Positions 1 to 10,900 of a DNA stretch of 64,000 bases are shown here, one piece after another. This DNA comes from Pollutimonas subterranea (GTDB lineage Bacteria > Pseudomonadota > Gammaproteobacteria > Burkholderiales > Burkholderiaceae_B), in contig NZ_PDNW01000002.1 in NCBI RefSeq assembly GCF_002849655.1, positions 310,001 through 374,000 of the forward strand, given 5' to 3'. Under the pieces are notes generated by a model. The model was not told where the DNA came from. It did no database searches and saw only the letters and a list, made by a program, of their open reading frames with translations. The first letter of the stretch is position 1. Each line of letters starts with the position of its first letter. The position numbers and the translations under genes were made by a program.

Positions 1-56
1 TAGCTTTTTATCGCGACCGACTCCATCCTGATCCATTCCCAAATTCAACTCCGGGT

Positions 57-2033
57 GTGGAGAGGCCAGAACGCGTTGCAATGGCGGGTTTAAAGGTGTG
101 GGTTCATCGGCTGACCCTCGCCGTCCATTTATTGTTATTCCTATGTGTCGGTCCAGCGGCCATAGCCCAAAGTCAACTCGGAAAGGACATACCATTTCGG
201 TGGTACGAAGACACATCCGCCGGCCTCGATATTCATGATTTCATGGCTTTGCCGGCCGACGCTCTTACGGAACAGCGCAATGTACTGTCGATAGGGTATA
301 CGCAGTCGCCGGTATGGTTGAGATTCTCCTTGCCTGCCGATTTATTCAATGGACAAGATCGCTGGTTGCAACTTGGTCCCAATTTTCTTGATCACATTAC
401 GCTTTACTATCGTCCCTCTGCGAGTAGCGGGGATTGGTCGATTCATCGCGCAGGTGACATGTGGCCTCGTGCTCCTGGCGATATGGATTACCGGTTTCCT
501 GTATTCGCACTCGCTGCGCCGTTAGGCACGCCGGGATACGATGTCGTGATCCAGATACAGAGCTCCAGCTCCATACTCTTGGATGGAACGCTCTGGGTTC
601 CGGAAGCTTTCTTGAGCGAGGCAGCTCGCGACACTGCATTTTGGAGCTTCTATTTCGGTCTGGCGGCGCTTTCAACCGCCCTTGCCGTATTTGTCGCGTT
701 TCTTTTTCGTCGCCCTCTTGCATGGGCACTTTGCGCGTTTTCTCTTACGTATTGGCTTGTTGCCTGCATTCAGGGCTATATCGATTGGTTCTTCGACAGC
801 CCGTTTCATTGGCAGCACTACCTCACCAGCATACTGACGCTGCTGGGGTACACGAGCCTGCTTTGGGTAACAACAGAGGCACTCAATTTGCGCGAGCGCC
901 GCCCGGGCCTGCATCGCTTGATAATGATTGCGATAGGCTTAAGCCTGTTGCTACCGCTTAGCATTCCCTTTGATTTCTATGGACAGGCTATCAAGATTCA
1001 AGGCGTGCTGTGCATTTCTACTGCCTTGATACTTGCTGCGGGTGCGTGGATAGTTTGGCGAGATGAGGACCGCGACGCCATGACCTTGGTGTTGGGCCTT
1101 ATGCCGGCACTGTACGTGGCCGCGGGTATTGTTGCGTTGATGTCGCTCATTGGCTTGATTCCCTACAACAAACACATCTATGGTCTGTGGCAGTATGTGA
1201 TCATGGTCAACATGCTGACAATACTGGGGTGGGTCGCCTATCGCATCCAACAAGAGGCACGGGAAACTCAGGAAAAGCGGCAACTGGCGCACGAGTTAAA
1301 ACTGGAGCGGGAAGCCAGTTTCCATCAACGCCAATTCATCGGCATGGTGTCGCACGAGTTTCGCAACCCGTTAGCCGTCATTACCAGCGCCCTGGAGAAT
1401 CTTCAACTGCTTTCAGTCTCGGACAAGCAGCAAAGAAGGCGCTATCAAAGCATTCGACGTGCTACTCATCGTCTTGTGCAACTGACCGACAATTGCCTGG
1501 CGGACTCGCGTCTTTATGCCGACGGTTTGCAGTTGCATATGGAGCTGATCAATCTGCTTGACGTGGTCCGCTCTGCTGCCGAAATCGTTGATGGCTCACA
1601 GGATCATCAGTGGCGGCTGACAGTGCAAGGGCAAAGCGTCGACAAGCTTACCCGGCAAGAGATACTGGTCCAGGCCGACGGCGCGATGCTGCGTATTGCC
1701 GTATCAAACGTTCTGGACAACGCAATCAAGTACAGCGACAAAGGCCGCGTCGATGTAGACCTGACCTTTAGAAATGAACGCATTGTGGTCAGCATTTTGG
1801 ATCGCGGCCCCGGAATTCCGATCGAAGACGCCACTTTAATTTTTGAACGCCATCGTCGGCGGCAACTATCGTCAATGGCGGGGCATGATCCAGGCGGCTC
1901 CGGCCTTGGCCTTTATGTTGCGAGGCAAATCGCTCATGCGCATGGCGGCGAGCTGGAACTCGCTCGGAGCGGGCCCGAAGGTAGCTGTTTTGAGTTGTCT
2001 ATTTACATATCCGCCACGGGCGCATCATCATGA
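57..2033 (+). CDS. Sensor histidine kinase with 7TMR-DISM sensor region
   Basis: This is a membrane sensor kinase that should autophosphorylate on His and pass phosphate to the regulator encoded directly downstream. After an N-terminal hydrophobic signal (about residues 15-38) comes an extracytoplasmic region resembling the 7TMR-DISMED2 carbohydrate-binding-like domain (40-190), then about seven membrane helices (200-400). The HisKA motif SHEFRNP has its His at residue 433 counted from the GTG. The HATPase N box is NVLDNAIKY and the G boxes are DRGPGIP and GSGLGL. The GTG at 57 is the longest start; an ATG at 81 is also possible. The stop overlaps the regulator start by 4 nt. The ligand is unknown. 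Confidence 0.9.
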   Translation: MERPERVAMAGLKVWVHRLTLAVHLLLFLCVGPAAIAQSQLGKDIPFRWYEDTSAGLDIHDFMALPADALTEQRNVLSIGYTQSPVWLRFSLPADLFNGQDRWLQLGPNFLDHITLYYRPSASSGDWSIHRAGDMWPRAPGDMDYRFPVFALAAPLGTPGYDVVIQIQSSSSILLDGTLWVPEAFLSEAARDTAFWSFYFGLAALSTALAVFVAFLFRRPLAWALCAFSLTYWLVACIQGYIDWFFDSPFHWQHYLTSILTLLGYTSLLWVTTEALNLRERRPGLHRLIMIAIGLSLLLPLSIPFDFYGQAIKIQGVLCISTALILAAGAWIVWRDEDRDAMTLVLGLMPALYVAAGIVALMSLIGLIPYNKHIYGLWQYVIMVNMLTILGWVAYRIQQEARETQEKRQLAHELKLEREASFHQRQFIGMVSHEFRNPLAVITSALENLQLLSVSDKQQRRRYQSIRRATHRLVQLTDNCLADSRLYADGLQLHMELINLLDVVRSAAEIVDGSQDHQWRLTVQGQSVDKLTRQEILVQADGAMLRIAVSNVLDNAIKYSDKGRVDVDLTFRNERIVVSILDRGPGIPIEDATLIFERHRRRQLSSMAGHDPGGSGLGLYVARQIAHAHGGELELARSGPEGSCFELSIYISATGASS

Positions 2034-2734
2034 TACGAAAGAGCGAAATACGAATTGCCATTCTTGAGGATAACCTGGACCTTCAAGAGGAGTTGCGATT
2101 CTTTCTGGAGGCAAAGGGTTATAGCGCTTGGGGCCAGCGTAGTGCCGAAGCTTTCTGGAGACACCTACATGCAAACCCCGTGGATGTCGTGCTGATTGAC
2201 ATCGGCTTGCCAGGAGAGAATGGATTCAGCGTGCTGGAGTATCTTCGCGAGCTAGGCTCATACGGATTGATAGTAATGAGCGCAAGGGGAAGCCAACAAG
2301 ACAGACTCCGCGGAATGGAACTAGGCGCGGATGCTTACCTGGTAAAACCGGTGAATTTCTCGGATCTGGTTCTTACTATCAATCAGTTATGGCAAAGATT
2401 GCAGTCACAGTCATCGGACTCCAAGCCGTCTAAACCGGTAGCACCGGCAAGGTGGGTGCTTCAGGATAAGTGCCTGTCCGGGCCCGACGGCCACGAAATG
2501 CTTTTGACCAGTCAGGAAGCTCGACTGATCAGCGTCTTAATGCGGTACCCAAGCGAAGTGTGCAACAAGGAGGTCCTCCATGAACACCTGTTTGGGTTTC
2601 ACGACGAGCGCGACACACATCGTGTCGACGTGGTGCTGAGTCGCCTACGTAATAAAGCCCAAAAACAACGTATGCCCTTGCCCATTCGGGTGGTGTTCGG
2701 CAAAGGGGTCGTTTTTTTGGCAGACATTCCTTAA
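2030..2734 (+). CDS. OmpR-family response regulator
   Basis: This is a DNA-binding response regulator, presumed partner of the upstream kinase because its ATG overlaps that gene's stop (ATGA). The receiver domain (residues 5-120) has the acidic pair in LEDN, the phospho-acceptor Asp in LIDIGLP and the conserved Lys in LVKPVN. A winged-helix output domain (about 135-234) contains LLTSQEARLISVLM and a recognition-helix region RVDVVLSRLRNK. The length of 234 residues is normal for the family. Targets are not shown by the sequence; the autotransporter cluster that follows is an obvious candidate. No strong terminator follows, only a weak AT-rich hairpin at 2730-2747. Confidence 0.9.
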   Translation: MIRKSEIRIAILEDNLDLQEELRFFLEAKGYSAWGQRSAEAFWRHLHANPVDVVLIDIGLPGENGFSVLEYLRELGSYGLIVMSARGSQQDRLRGMELGADAYLVKPVNFSDLVLTINQLWQRLQSQSSDSKPSKPVAPARWVLQDKCLSGPDGHEMLLTSQEARLISVLMRYPSEVCNKEVLHEHLFGFHDERDTHRVDVVLSRLRNKAQKQRMPLPIRVVFGKGVVFLADIP

Positions 2735-3026
2735 TGAGAGAATTAAGATAGTTGAGACTGACAAACACCTGCATGTTTGTGGCACATTCGCACAGTTGAC
2801 GGCTGATCGCACCCCGACGTTTCTGGTTTACTTATCAGACGACCAAGCCGACACCCAAGACAGCCATCATCGTCTTATTCATGGTGTCGCTACCAAGCAA
2901 TTGCTACCCAACACGGCGTCCGAGGGTAAGGCTTAAGCCTCAACCTGGACCGGCGTTGGGTTCAGCTTCCGCGCCGTCAGTGCACGCAATGTACCAACTC
3001 TTATATCAAACTCCCGGGAGATTCCG

Positions 3027-4940
3027 ATGAAACTAACCACCGCGGTTCGATTAGCCGCTTTATTTGGAAGCGTGCTGCTTGCGCAGTCTGCTTCAGGGGC
3101 CGAAATGGCCGAGCAAATCTGGTCTGGTGGCCCCATCCTGACGATCGACCAGAGTCGGCCGCGCGTTGAAGCGGTAGCAGTCAAGGACGGCAGGATTCTG
3201 GCTGTGGGTTCCAGTAGCGAAATAGAGCGTTATCGCGGCAAGCAGACCGTTATGCACGATCTGGGAGGACGGACATTGCTACCGGGCTTTGTCGATGCGC
3301 ATGGCCATGCCTTCATGATCGGCTTGCAGGCGGTCTCAGCCAATTTGTTATCGCCGCCCGATGGCAAGGTGAAAGACATTAAAGGTTTGCAAAGTACGTT
3401 AACGCAATGGGCGAGCGAGCATGCCTCCACCGAGAAAAGTATCGGCATGATTCTAGGTTTCGGCTATGACGACGCACAACTGGCTGAACAACGGCATCCG
3501 ACCCGTGACGATCTTGATCTAGTGTCCAAGGACATACCGGTCATGATTATTCATCAATCAGGTCATATCGGGGGGATGAACAGCAAAGCGTTGGAGCTTG
3601 CCGGGATCACTGCGGCAACGGCCGATCCTCAAGGAGGTGTTATCCGTCGCGACAAGGAGGCTTCACGGCCCAATGGTGTGTTGGAGGAAGCAGCGTTCTT
3701 CAATGCGCTGGCCAAGCAGTTCAATGGGATGAGCGCAGCGCAAGCGCAAGCGCTGTTTGTGGCTGGCACAGAGTTACTGAGCAAGTACGGCTACACCACG
3801 GGCCAGGAGGGACGCGCCACGTCGACCATCGTGCCCTTTATGCAGCAGTCGGCAGCGGCAGGAAAAATACCCATCGACGTTGTGACCTATGTGGACGTTC
3901 TGCAAGACAGGGACTTTATCGCCAAGCATGCCAGCAAAACGTATATCAATGGCTTTCGGGTCGGCGGCGCCAAGTTGACTATTGACGGTTCGCCACAGGG
4001 CTTCACCGCCTATCGCGACCGCCCTTACTACAACCCGCCCGAGGGCTACCGGGCGGACTATCGCGGCTACTCGGCGGCAACCCCTGAACAAGTGTTCGAT
4101 TCCATCGACTGGGCATTCCAGAACGATATCCAAATCCTTACCCATTCCAATGGCGAAGCGGCTTCCGATATATTGTTGGCTGCAATAAAAACAGCCAGAG
4201 AAAAGCACGGCATCAAAGATCGCCGGGCCGTATTGATTCATGGCCAGTTCCTGCGCAAGGATCAAGTCGCCACCATGGACAAACTTGATGTTTTTCCTTC
4301 CTTGTTTCCCATGCACACGTTCTACTGGGGCGACTGGCACCGCGATCGCACGGTTGGTCCTATCAACGCCGACAATATTTCACCAACCGGCTGGGTACGC
4401 GAGCGTGGCATGATGTTTTCTTCGCATCACGATGCACCGGTCGCTTTTCCCGATTCGATGCGCGTGCTATCAGCCACGGTCACACGCCGTTCGCGTTCGG
4501 GCGACATCCTGGGGCCGCAACAGCGCGTCGACGTGATGACCGCACTGAAGGCCATGACGATCTGGCCGGCCTACCAGCACTTCGAAGAAAGCGACAAGGG
4601 ATCGATCAAACCCGGCAAGTTGGCTGACTTTGTTGTGCTGTCTGATGACCCTACAGCGATCGATCCTGAAAAATTGAGCGGTTTGAAGGTAGAGCAAACC
4701 ATCAAGAAAGGCAAGATCATCTATCAGGGTCAAGACAGTAACGCCCAGACCCACACAAACAGAGCGGCTGTCGGCGACGTCATTTCGCGCCTGCTGCATG
4801 AATGGCAGCACCATGATGAAGAATCAGGCCGGGGCGGCCACAGCCACGGACCTGAACTTCTGATGGGCGCAGTGGCTCAAGGGCTTGCTCAACGCAAGTC
4901 TCCTGAAGGTCCGGGCACCACTTCAGAACCGATACGTTAA
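3027..4940 (+). CDS. Exported amidohydrolase, YtcJ-like (amidohydrolase 3 family)
   Basis: The gene encodes a predicted periplasmic metal-dependent hydrolase of 637 residues. A signal peptide ends near ASGA (residue 25). The N-terminal beta-sandwich strand is followed by the metal ligand motif DAHGHAF near residue 92, later His-bearing motifs THSNGEA and LIHGQF, and an Asp-bearing segment SSHHDAP near the end of the barrel. These match the YtcJ/AepA group, whose substrates are mostly unknown N-acyl or amide compounds. The C-terminal tail is His-rich (HEWQHHDEE, HSHG), which is unusual and could bind metal. A GGGAG ribosome site lies at 3016-3020. The 3' end overlaps the convergent autotransporter gene by 18 bp. 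Confidence 0.85.
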   Translation: MKLTTAVRLAALFGSVLLAQSASGAEMAEQIWSGGPILTIDQSRPRVEAVAVKDGRILAVGSSSEIERYRGKQTVMHDLGGRTLLPGFVDAHGHAFMIGLQAVSANLLSPPDGKVKDIKGLQSTLTQWASEHASTEKSIGMILGFGYDDAQLAEQRHPTRDDLDLVSKDIPVMIIHQSGHIGGMNSKALELAGITAATADPQGGVIRRDKEASRPNGVLEEAAFFNALAKQFNGMSAAQAQALFVAGTELLSKYGYTTGQEGRATSTIVPFMQQSAAAGKIPIDVVTYVDVLQDRDFIAKHASKTYINGFRVGGAKLTIDGSPQGFTAYRDRPYYNPPEGYRADYRGYSAATPEQVFDSIDWAFQNDIQILTHSNGEAASDILLAAIKTAREKHGIKDRRAVLIHGQFLRKDQVATMDKLDVFPSLFPMHTFYWGDWHRDRTVGPINADNISPTGWVRERGMMFSSHHDAPVAFPDSMRVLSATVTRRSRSGDILGPQQRVDVMTALKAMTIWPAYQHFEESDKGSIKPGKLADFVVLSDDPTAIDPEKLSGLKVEQTIKKGKIIYQGQDSNAQTHTNRAAVGDVISRLLHEWQHHDEESGRGGHSHGPELLMGAVAQGLAQRKSPEGPGTTSEPIR

Positions 4941-7900
4941 ACGGGCGCTTATGTTCTGCGAGCGGTAGCTGCTGCCGGCTTGCAGACCATATTCCGCGTT
5001 CAGATCCAGCCCGTCCTTGTTAAACATATGCACGCCCAGGTTTAAGCGACCGACGATTGACGGTGCTTCGGTGGTGACATTGAACGTGCCGGTAGAATTG
5101 ATTGCCCCAATAAAGCTGTTCTGGCTGGTACGTCGGTTGTTCGGTAGAAAACTGACGCCTGTACTGGCATAGACGCGCAAGGATGTGTTCCCGCTCGGGT
5201 CATAGCGTGTGCCGAGTTCCATCATCGGCGTGATCGCCACGTTGGTATTGCTCACGGAACTCATATTCAAACCCAGCGGGCCGGCACCTGATTCGCTGAA
5301 CGCTGGGCTGCGGTTGTGCATCACATCCAAGTCAAGGTAGGGACGAAGGTAGCTATCCTCGAGATTGATGTCGTAGGCCGTGCGCACGCGTGCGCCTACC
5401 ATCGTCATTTTTGATTGGCTGGAATAAGTGGTATTCAGCCCCAGCGCATCGCCCACTCCACCCAGTTGGGGCCGACGGTCATTGCGAAAGGTTCCGTGAG
5501 CGGCTGCCAATGCGCCCGTGATCGACCAATTGCCAATCTGGCGCTTGAGTGACACTGAGGCATCAAAGACTTCACCCTTGCTGGTAAAGCCGTCCGAACT
5601 CAGGCGATTCAGGTTTGCCCCGAATGTGGCTCCAAACGTCCATTGATTATCCAGCTGGCGCTGTACACCCAGCCGCAACCCACCTCCCTCGGACTCATAG
5701 CCCAGGTTGTGGCCGTTGGCGGACTGGTCAGTGAGATTGCCGCTAGCCCGCGCCCACACACACCCGGTTCCATTCACGCGTACCGCAGGAGTGTGGAACA
5801 TTGGGCAGCTCATGCCGTCGCTGAAACTGTTGTAGGCGCTGGCCAGCATTTGTTGCGGTTGCGCGTGCAAATGTTGACCGCCCAATTGGTCCAGTGTGTA
5901 TTGATAATGGCCGCTGCCATTGACGTGGTTCAGGTAACCGAACAAACGGGCCTTGCCGCGGTCGGCACGGTTCCAGCCACGTTCGAGGTACGACACCAGA
6001 CTGTCGGCCGTCTCACTGAGCCCTAGTCCGGCAGGGCGAAAGTTGGCAATGGGAGTGATGGACAAGCGGTTACCGTCCAACTGGTGCTTCCAGCTGAACA
6101 GCAGCGACTGTTTGATTGCGCCGGTGAAGTTCAGTGCGGATGCCTCGATAATGGCATGGTCAGTTGGCAGCAAGGAAATTGCGTGCGCCTCGACGATGCC
6201 ACCTAAGTTGGCAACGCCCTTGATTGCCAGCGCGTCGTGCGTCGCACCCACATTGGCAGCGTCCACGGTTATGACCGTGCGCCCGCTGTCGTACTGGTTG
6301 AGCCGTCCGTCTATCGTGGTCGTGCCCACCGTGTCAATCAAGCCTACGTTGAGGACACCGTAGTTATCCAGACTGCTGCCGTCGATCCGGTAGCTCGCTC
6401 CGGCGTTCAGAATACCGGTTGCTTTGTTGGTGACATTACCCGGTGTCGACCCTAGATCAATGCTGCCGGTGATGGCGCCGCTGTTATCGACATTCGTGAC
6501 CCCGTAATCGGCCTGGATGGCATACCCGCTACCGGCACCTCCGTGTGTCGTGATCGAGCCAGCCTTAGTTACGGTAATTGTGTTTTCGAAGCCCGACTTT
6601 TCGACGCCACCGCCCGATACCATCACACCGACGCCATTCACTTTCCGATTCGTGCGCGGATTGGTGGCGGTACGGCCACCAATGACTTCCCCTTCAATGG
6701 AAATGTCTATACCGTTCTTGTCATGGTTGGCATATGAGCCGCCACTCTGAGCGAGGATCGCCACGCCACCGATCGCCCGCGTCTCCACAATAGTGTTGGG
6801 CGAGGTGGCAATCGATATGCCACCACCATAACCGTCGATCATATTCGACGCTTCGAAGCGCAATGCCCGGTCGGTCATCGTTTCGTTGGCGAACTCCTGG
6901 GCCGCCACGATGCCGCCCGAAGAGCCAAGGCTTTGGGCGACGATGGCATGGGCGTTGACAATATCTTCACCTTCCTTGCCCTGACCCACGATAATCGACG
7001 AACCCGAAGTGACCGAGACCGAGATATCGCCGCCATGCGTGCCGCTTTTGCGGGAAGAGGCGACATTCACGTCAGGTACGTACAGCAGATCGGCTGACAG
7101 ATCACCAACGACGCCGCCACCAGAGCCGATGGATTGGGCCAGTATGCCCCAGGAGCCATGTCCGGCGGCGGTGATGTCCATCCCCGACACACCAATGTTT
7201 ATGTCGCCTCCACTGCCTCCGGGCTTAGCGCTACCCGCGATAGTCGCGTACGCAAGATTGGCCATGTCGGCGGTCATATAGCCGCCTCCGCTGCCAATGG
7301 ACTGAGCCAGGATGACGGGGCTGCGATCGCCTGTCGTCGCATAGGTTCCCGCGCCGGGGTCCAGCGTTATGGCCCCGCCGTTCCCCTTGCCGTCACCCGC
7401 GAGCTCAAGGTGGAAGAGCTGCTGGCCGTTCAGGAATTTTGATGGGATATGCTCGCCAGGCGGTGTGTCACTGTCGGCTGTACCCGCATTGGTGTGGCAA
7501 GCGCTTGCCCCCAGGGAGCCGGAAGCGCGACCGCTGTTCGTGCAACCTACACTGGCCACGCCACCGCCGCCGCCGATCGACTGCGCGAATATGGCCGCTG
7601 CGTCATCGCCCGCTGTTTGAACTTGGCTTACCGTTGACACCGAAAAATTCGTAGTACCGAAATAGATGCTTCCACCATCGCCCGACGACGCCTTGGACGC
7701 ATCGATGCTGCCCAGGGTCACGGCTGGAACGTCGGCCCCGGCCAGCTTGCCTCCCAGACCAAAAATGGAACCCTCGTGCGCAACACCGCCGCCCCCACCA
7801 ACAGACTGCATGAATACCGCATGAGAACCATAGCCCGAGGTTGCGATGAAGTTGTCCGATGCCGTCCCGCCGAAACTGCTCGTGTCGACGCGGACATTAC

Positions 7901-10900
7901 CGCCGTTCCCGGCTGTGCCGCCCTTGCCACCGACGTTTACCGCAAGATCAAAATCCGCGCCGGTCAATGGGCTGAGGTCGATGTCGGCATCCACCAGGGC
8001 ATCACCCGCGGCGCTGCCCGCCTCGCCGCCGCCACCGCCAACTGATTGGGCGAAGATCCCATAGGAACGATGGCCTTGCGTAAGAATAGTGGTGTTCTTG
8101 CCTATCGACACATCCACCTCGCCTCCGTTGCCGCCAGCGCCGCCGGTACCGCCCACGCCGACGCCCACGGACAAAGCCTTGGGAAACTCGTGTTCCTTTT
8201 TCTCCCAGTTCACGACGCGGCTTGCCAGCCACATGATTGTGCCCTTGGCATCCATGAGCTTGTTCGCGTCATCAATGATGATTTCAGCGAGGTCCGGCAG
8301 CAGCGCCTTCGAAGGGTCAGCGTTGCCCGCCTTGCCACCACCGCCGCCGATCGATTGCGCCACGATGCCATGCGAACCGCCACCCACCGCGATCGGTGTC
8401 GTCAAGGATGTACCGCCCGACGTATTCTCGTACTGAACCTGATAGCGGCCACCCGTACTGATCTGCCCGGAATAGTTCACGGTAACCTTGCCGCCATTGT
8501 TCCCAGAGCCTCCATCGCCTCCCGCAGCAATCTGCGTCTTCAGCTTGCCACCCACGCCCTGCGTTCCGGCGTCGCCGGCGATACCACCACCGCCCCCGAT
8601 GCTTTGCGCTGTGATGCCACTCGCCCCGGAGCCCAATGTGCGGATGACAGAGGCTGAGCGCGAAGCGACCGTCACATCGCCACCGCCGGCTCCCTTTCCG
8701 CCCTCGCCGCCCACGCCTAAAGCGACACTGTAGTTGGCTTCTTCAAGGGGGACCGCAACCACGGTGGCCGCGTTGCCTACTCCGCCCATACCGCCGCCGC
8801 CGCCAATCGATTGCACCAGAACGGCATTGGCATTGTGGCCGCGGGTCGTCTGCGTGCCCGACAAGCCCAGACGAACCTTGCCACCCTTGCCGCCAGCACC
8901 GCCGGTGCCACCCACGGCCACTGCTGTGTTGAGGGCAAATTCGGAGTTCGCCAGGAAGGAGCCGCTGCCCGCTGTAGCGTCCCCACCGATGCCTCCGCCG
9001 CCGCCGATAGACTGCATGACAAAGCCAGTCGAAGACGCACCTTGCGTTTGCATATCATTGACCAGGTCGAAATCGATGTTGCCGCCATCGCCGCCTATGC
9101 CTCCGGAACCGCCAAGACTCATGCTGATGGTCACGTTTGGCATTTCCGGTATGGAGAGCGCCGAGAACGCTGCAGCGGTGGAAGCGCCACCCATGCCGCC
9201 TCCGCCTCCGATGCTCTGCAGCGCCATGCCGAAAGCATCGTGACCAGTGGTCACGACATCGCCGATCGACGAGCCGCTCGCTGCGCCACCAGCGCCTCGG
9301 ATGTCGCCGCCATTGGCGCCTTTGCCGCCGCTGCCGCCCACCGCCAGCGACACGGTAATTCCGGTACCGGCATCATAACTGTGCGCCGCGCCGCCTTTTC
9401 CCCCGCCCGAACCCATCGTCTGGACCACGATGCCATGTGCGTGCTGGCCCGAGGTAGTAATTGTTCCTGTCTGATCTGTGCCGGCATCGTTCAGGCCGCC
9501 CAAGAACACGTCCCCACCCGTGCCCCCGGGACCTCCTGAACCGCCCACAGTACCTGTTACCACCGTGCCCAGGGAGAACGCCTTGGCGTACCCGCCGTTG
9601 CCCCCGCCACCGCCAATGGACTGCATCAACACTCCCTGCGCGTAGTCCCCGGTAGTGATGATGGTGCCGCCGTTCTTTTGGGAAAGGCTAAGTGTGCCCG
9701 CCGTGCCGCCTGCACCGCCCTTGCCACCAACCGCAACAAAGAGTCCGGCCGCGTTGCCCCCGTTGCCGCCGCCACCCGCGATTGACTGCATGTGCAGCCC
9801 GATAGCGCCGTCTCCTGTGGCCGTAATCTTGCCGCCGTCGCCCACGTAGGAAATGTTGCCGGCCGTGCCGCCGACGTTGCCGGAACCACCGACGAAAGGA
9901 AATATGCCACCGCTGATACTGGCGCCGTCGCCAGCGATCGATTGGGCCAGGATGCCGATGGCTTGACTACCCGAAGCAGTAACCGTGCCTTGGTTGGTCA
10001 CCGTGATGTTGCCGGCCTTGCCCGGGCTGGTCTGCGTGCCGGGCGTGGTGCCGCCGAAAGGGTGCTGGTTCCAGGCGACCGAGCTGTTCGCCAGGATACC
10101 GATCGTGGTGTCCGTGGCGGTGGCCTTGTCGGTGATGTTGCCCACCGTGATGCGACTGTTGGCGTCAAGCGATACTGACACGTCGCGGTAGCTGTTCGGG
10201 TCGCCATGGATAACCGGCTTGCTATCGCCCTTGCCAAGTGGATTATCCGCCGTACTCGTGGCGACCAAGCCGATCACATTGGTGCTGGCAAGATCAATGG
10301 TGCCGGCCTGAAGTTGGACATCGACATTGCTGCCGCCACCGGATACGCCCAGCCATTTCTGCGTATTGCTGGGGTCTTCGGAAGCTGCCCCGACGCTCGC
10401 CGCAACAATCCCCATGGTGTACGGCGCGTTTCCAGTCAGCGCTCCGTTGAAACTCAGATCCACCTCGCCGCCTTTGCCGTTGTCAGCCATGTGCCCGTCA
10501 CCATGCCCACCCATGCCTCCCTGAGATAAGGCAAGAACGCCAACCACGGGAGAATCAGCCCTGGTCGTCAAGGGATCGCTTTCGGACCCCAGTTGTAGCG
10601 TGGCCCCCTTGCCCACGGTAACCTTGACGTTGCCGCCGAAGGCCCCAGCTCCCGACAGGTCGACCCTCTGGCCCATGGAATCCGTAGTCTGGCTGGTGTA
10701 GCCATCGCCTCCTTTGGAAACGGCGTTAAGGAGTGCTGCGCCGGCGCGCCACGGAAGACTGCTGCTGCCCTTGGCCAGCCCGCCAGACGCGATCAGGCCG
10801 GTCCCGCTCGCCGTCTGGAGATTGACAACGAGGGCCGATCCGTTGGCCGCTTGCCGCAAGTGGTCGCCCTCTGTCCAGCCGTCGGCTCCTCCGGAACGGA

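Noticed and set aside
2730-2747. Terminator after the first response regulator
   Set aside because: CTTAAT/ATTAAG is only 6 bp, AT-rich and lacks a T-tract.
2735-3026. Hidden small gene or RNA in the 292-bp gap
   Set aside because: Frames here lack ribosome sites and recognisable domains, and no stable structure was seen; only the ribosome site of the amidohydrolase is supported.
6720-9965. CRISPR-like or satellite DNA repeats
   Set aside because: The repeats are codon-phased, of unequal length and encode the glycine-rich motif of one long open frame.
7009-10529. Several Pro/Arg-rich plus-strand open frames
   Set aside because: They are the complement of the Gly-rich repeats of the autotransporter and have no domain or ribosome site of their own.
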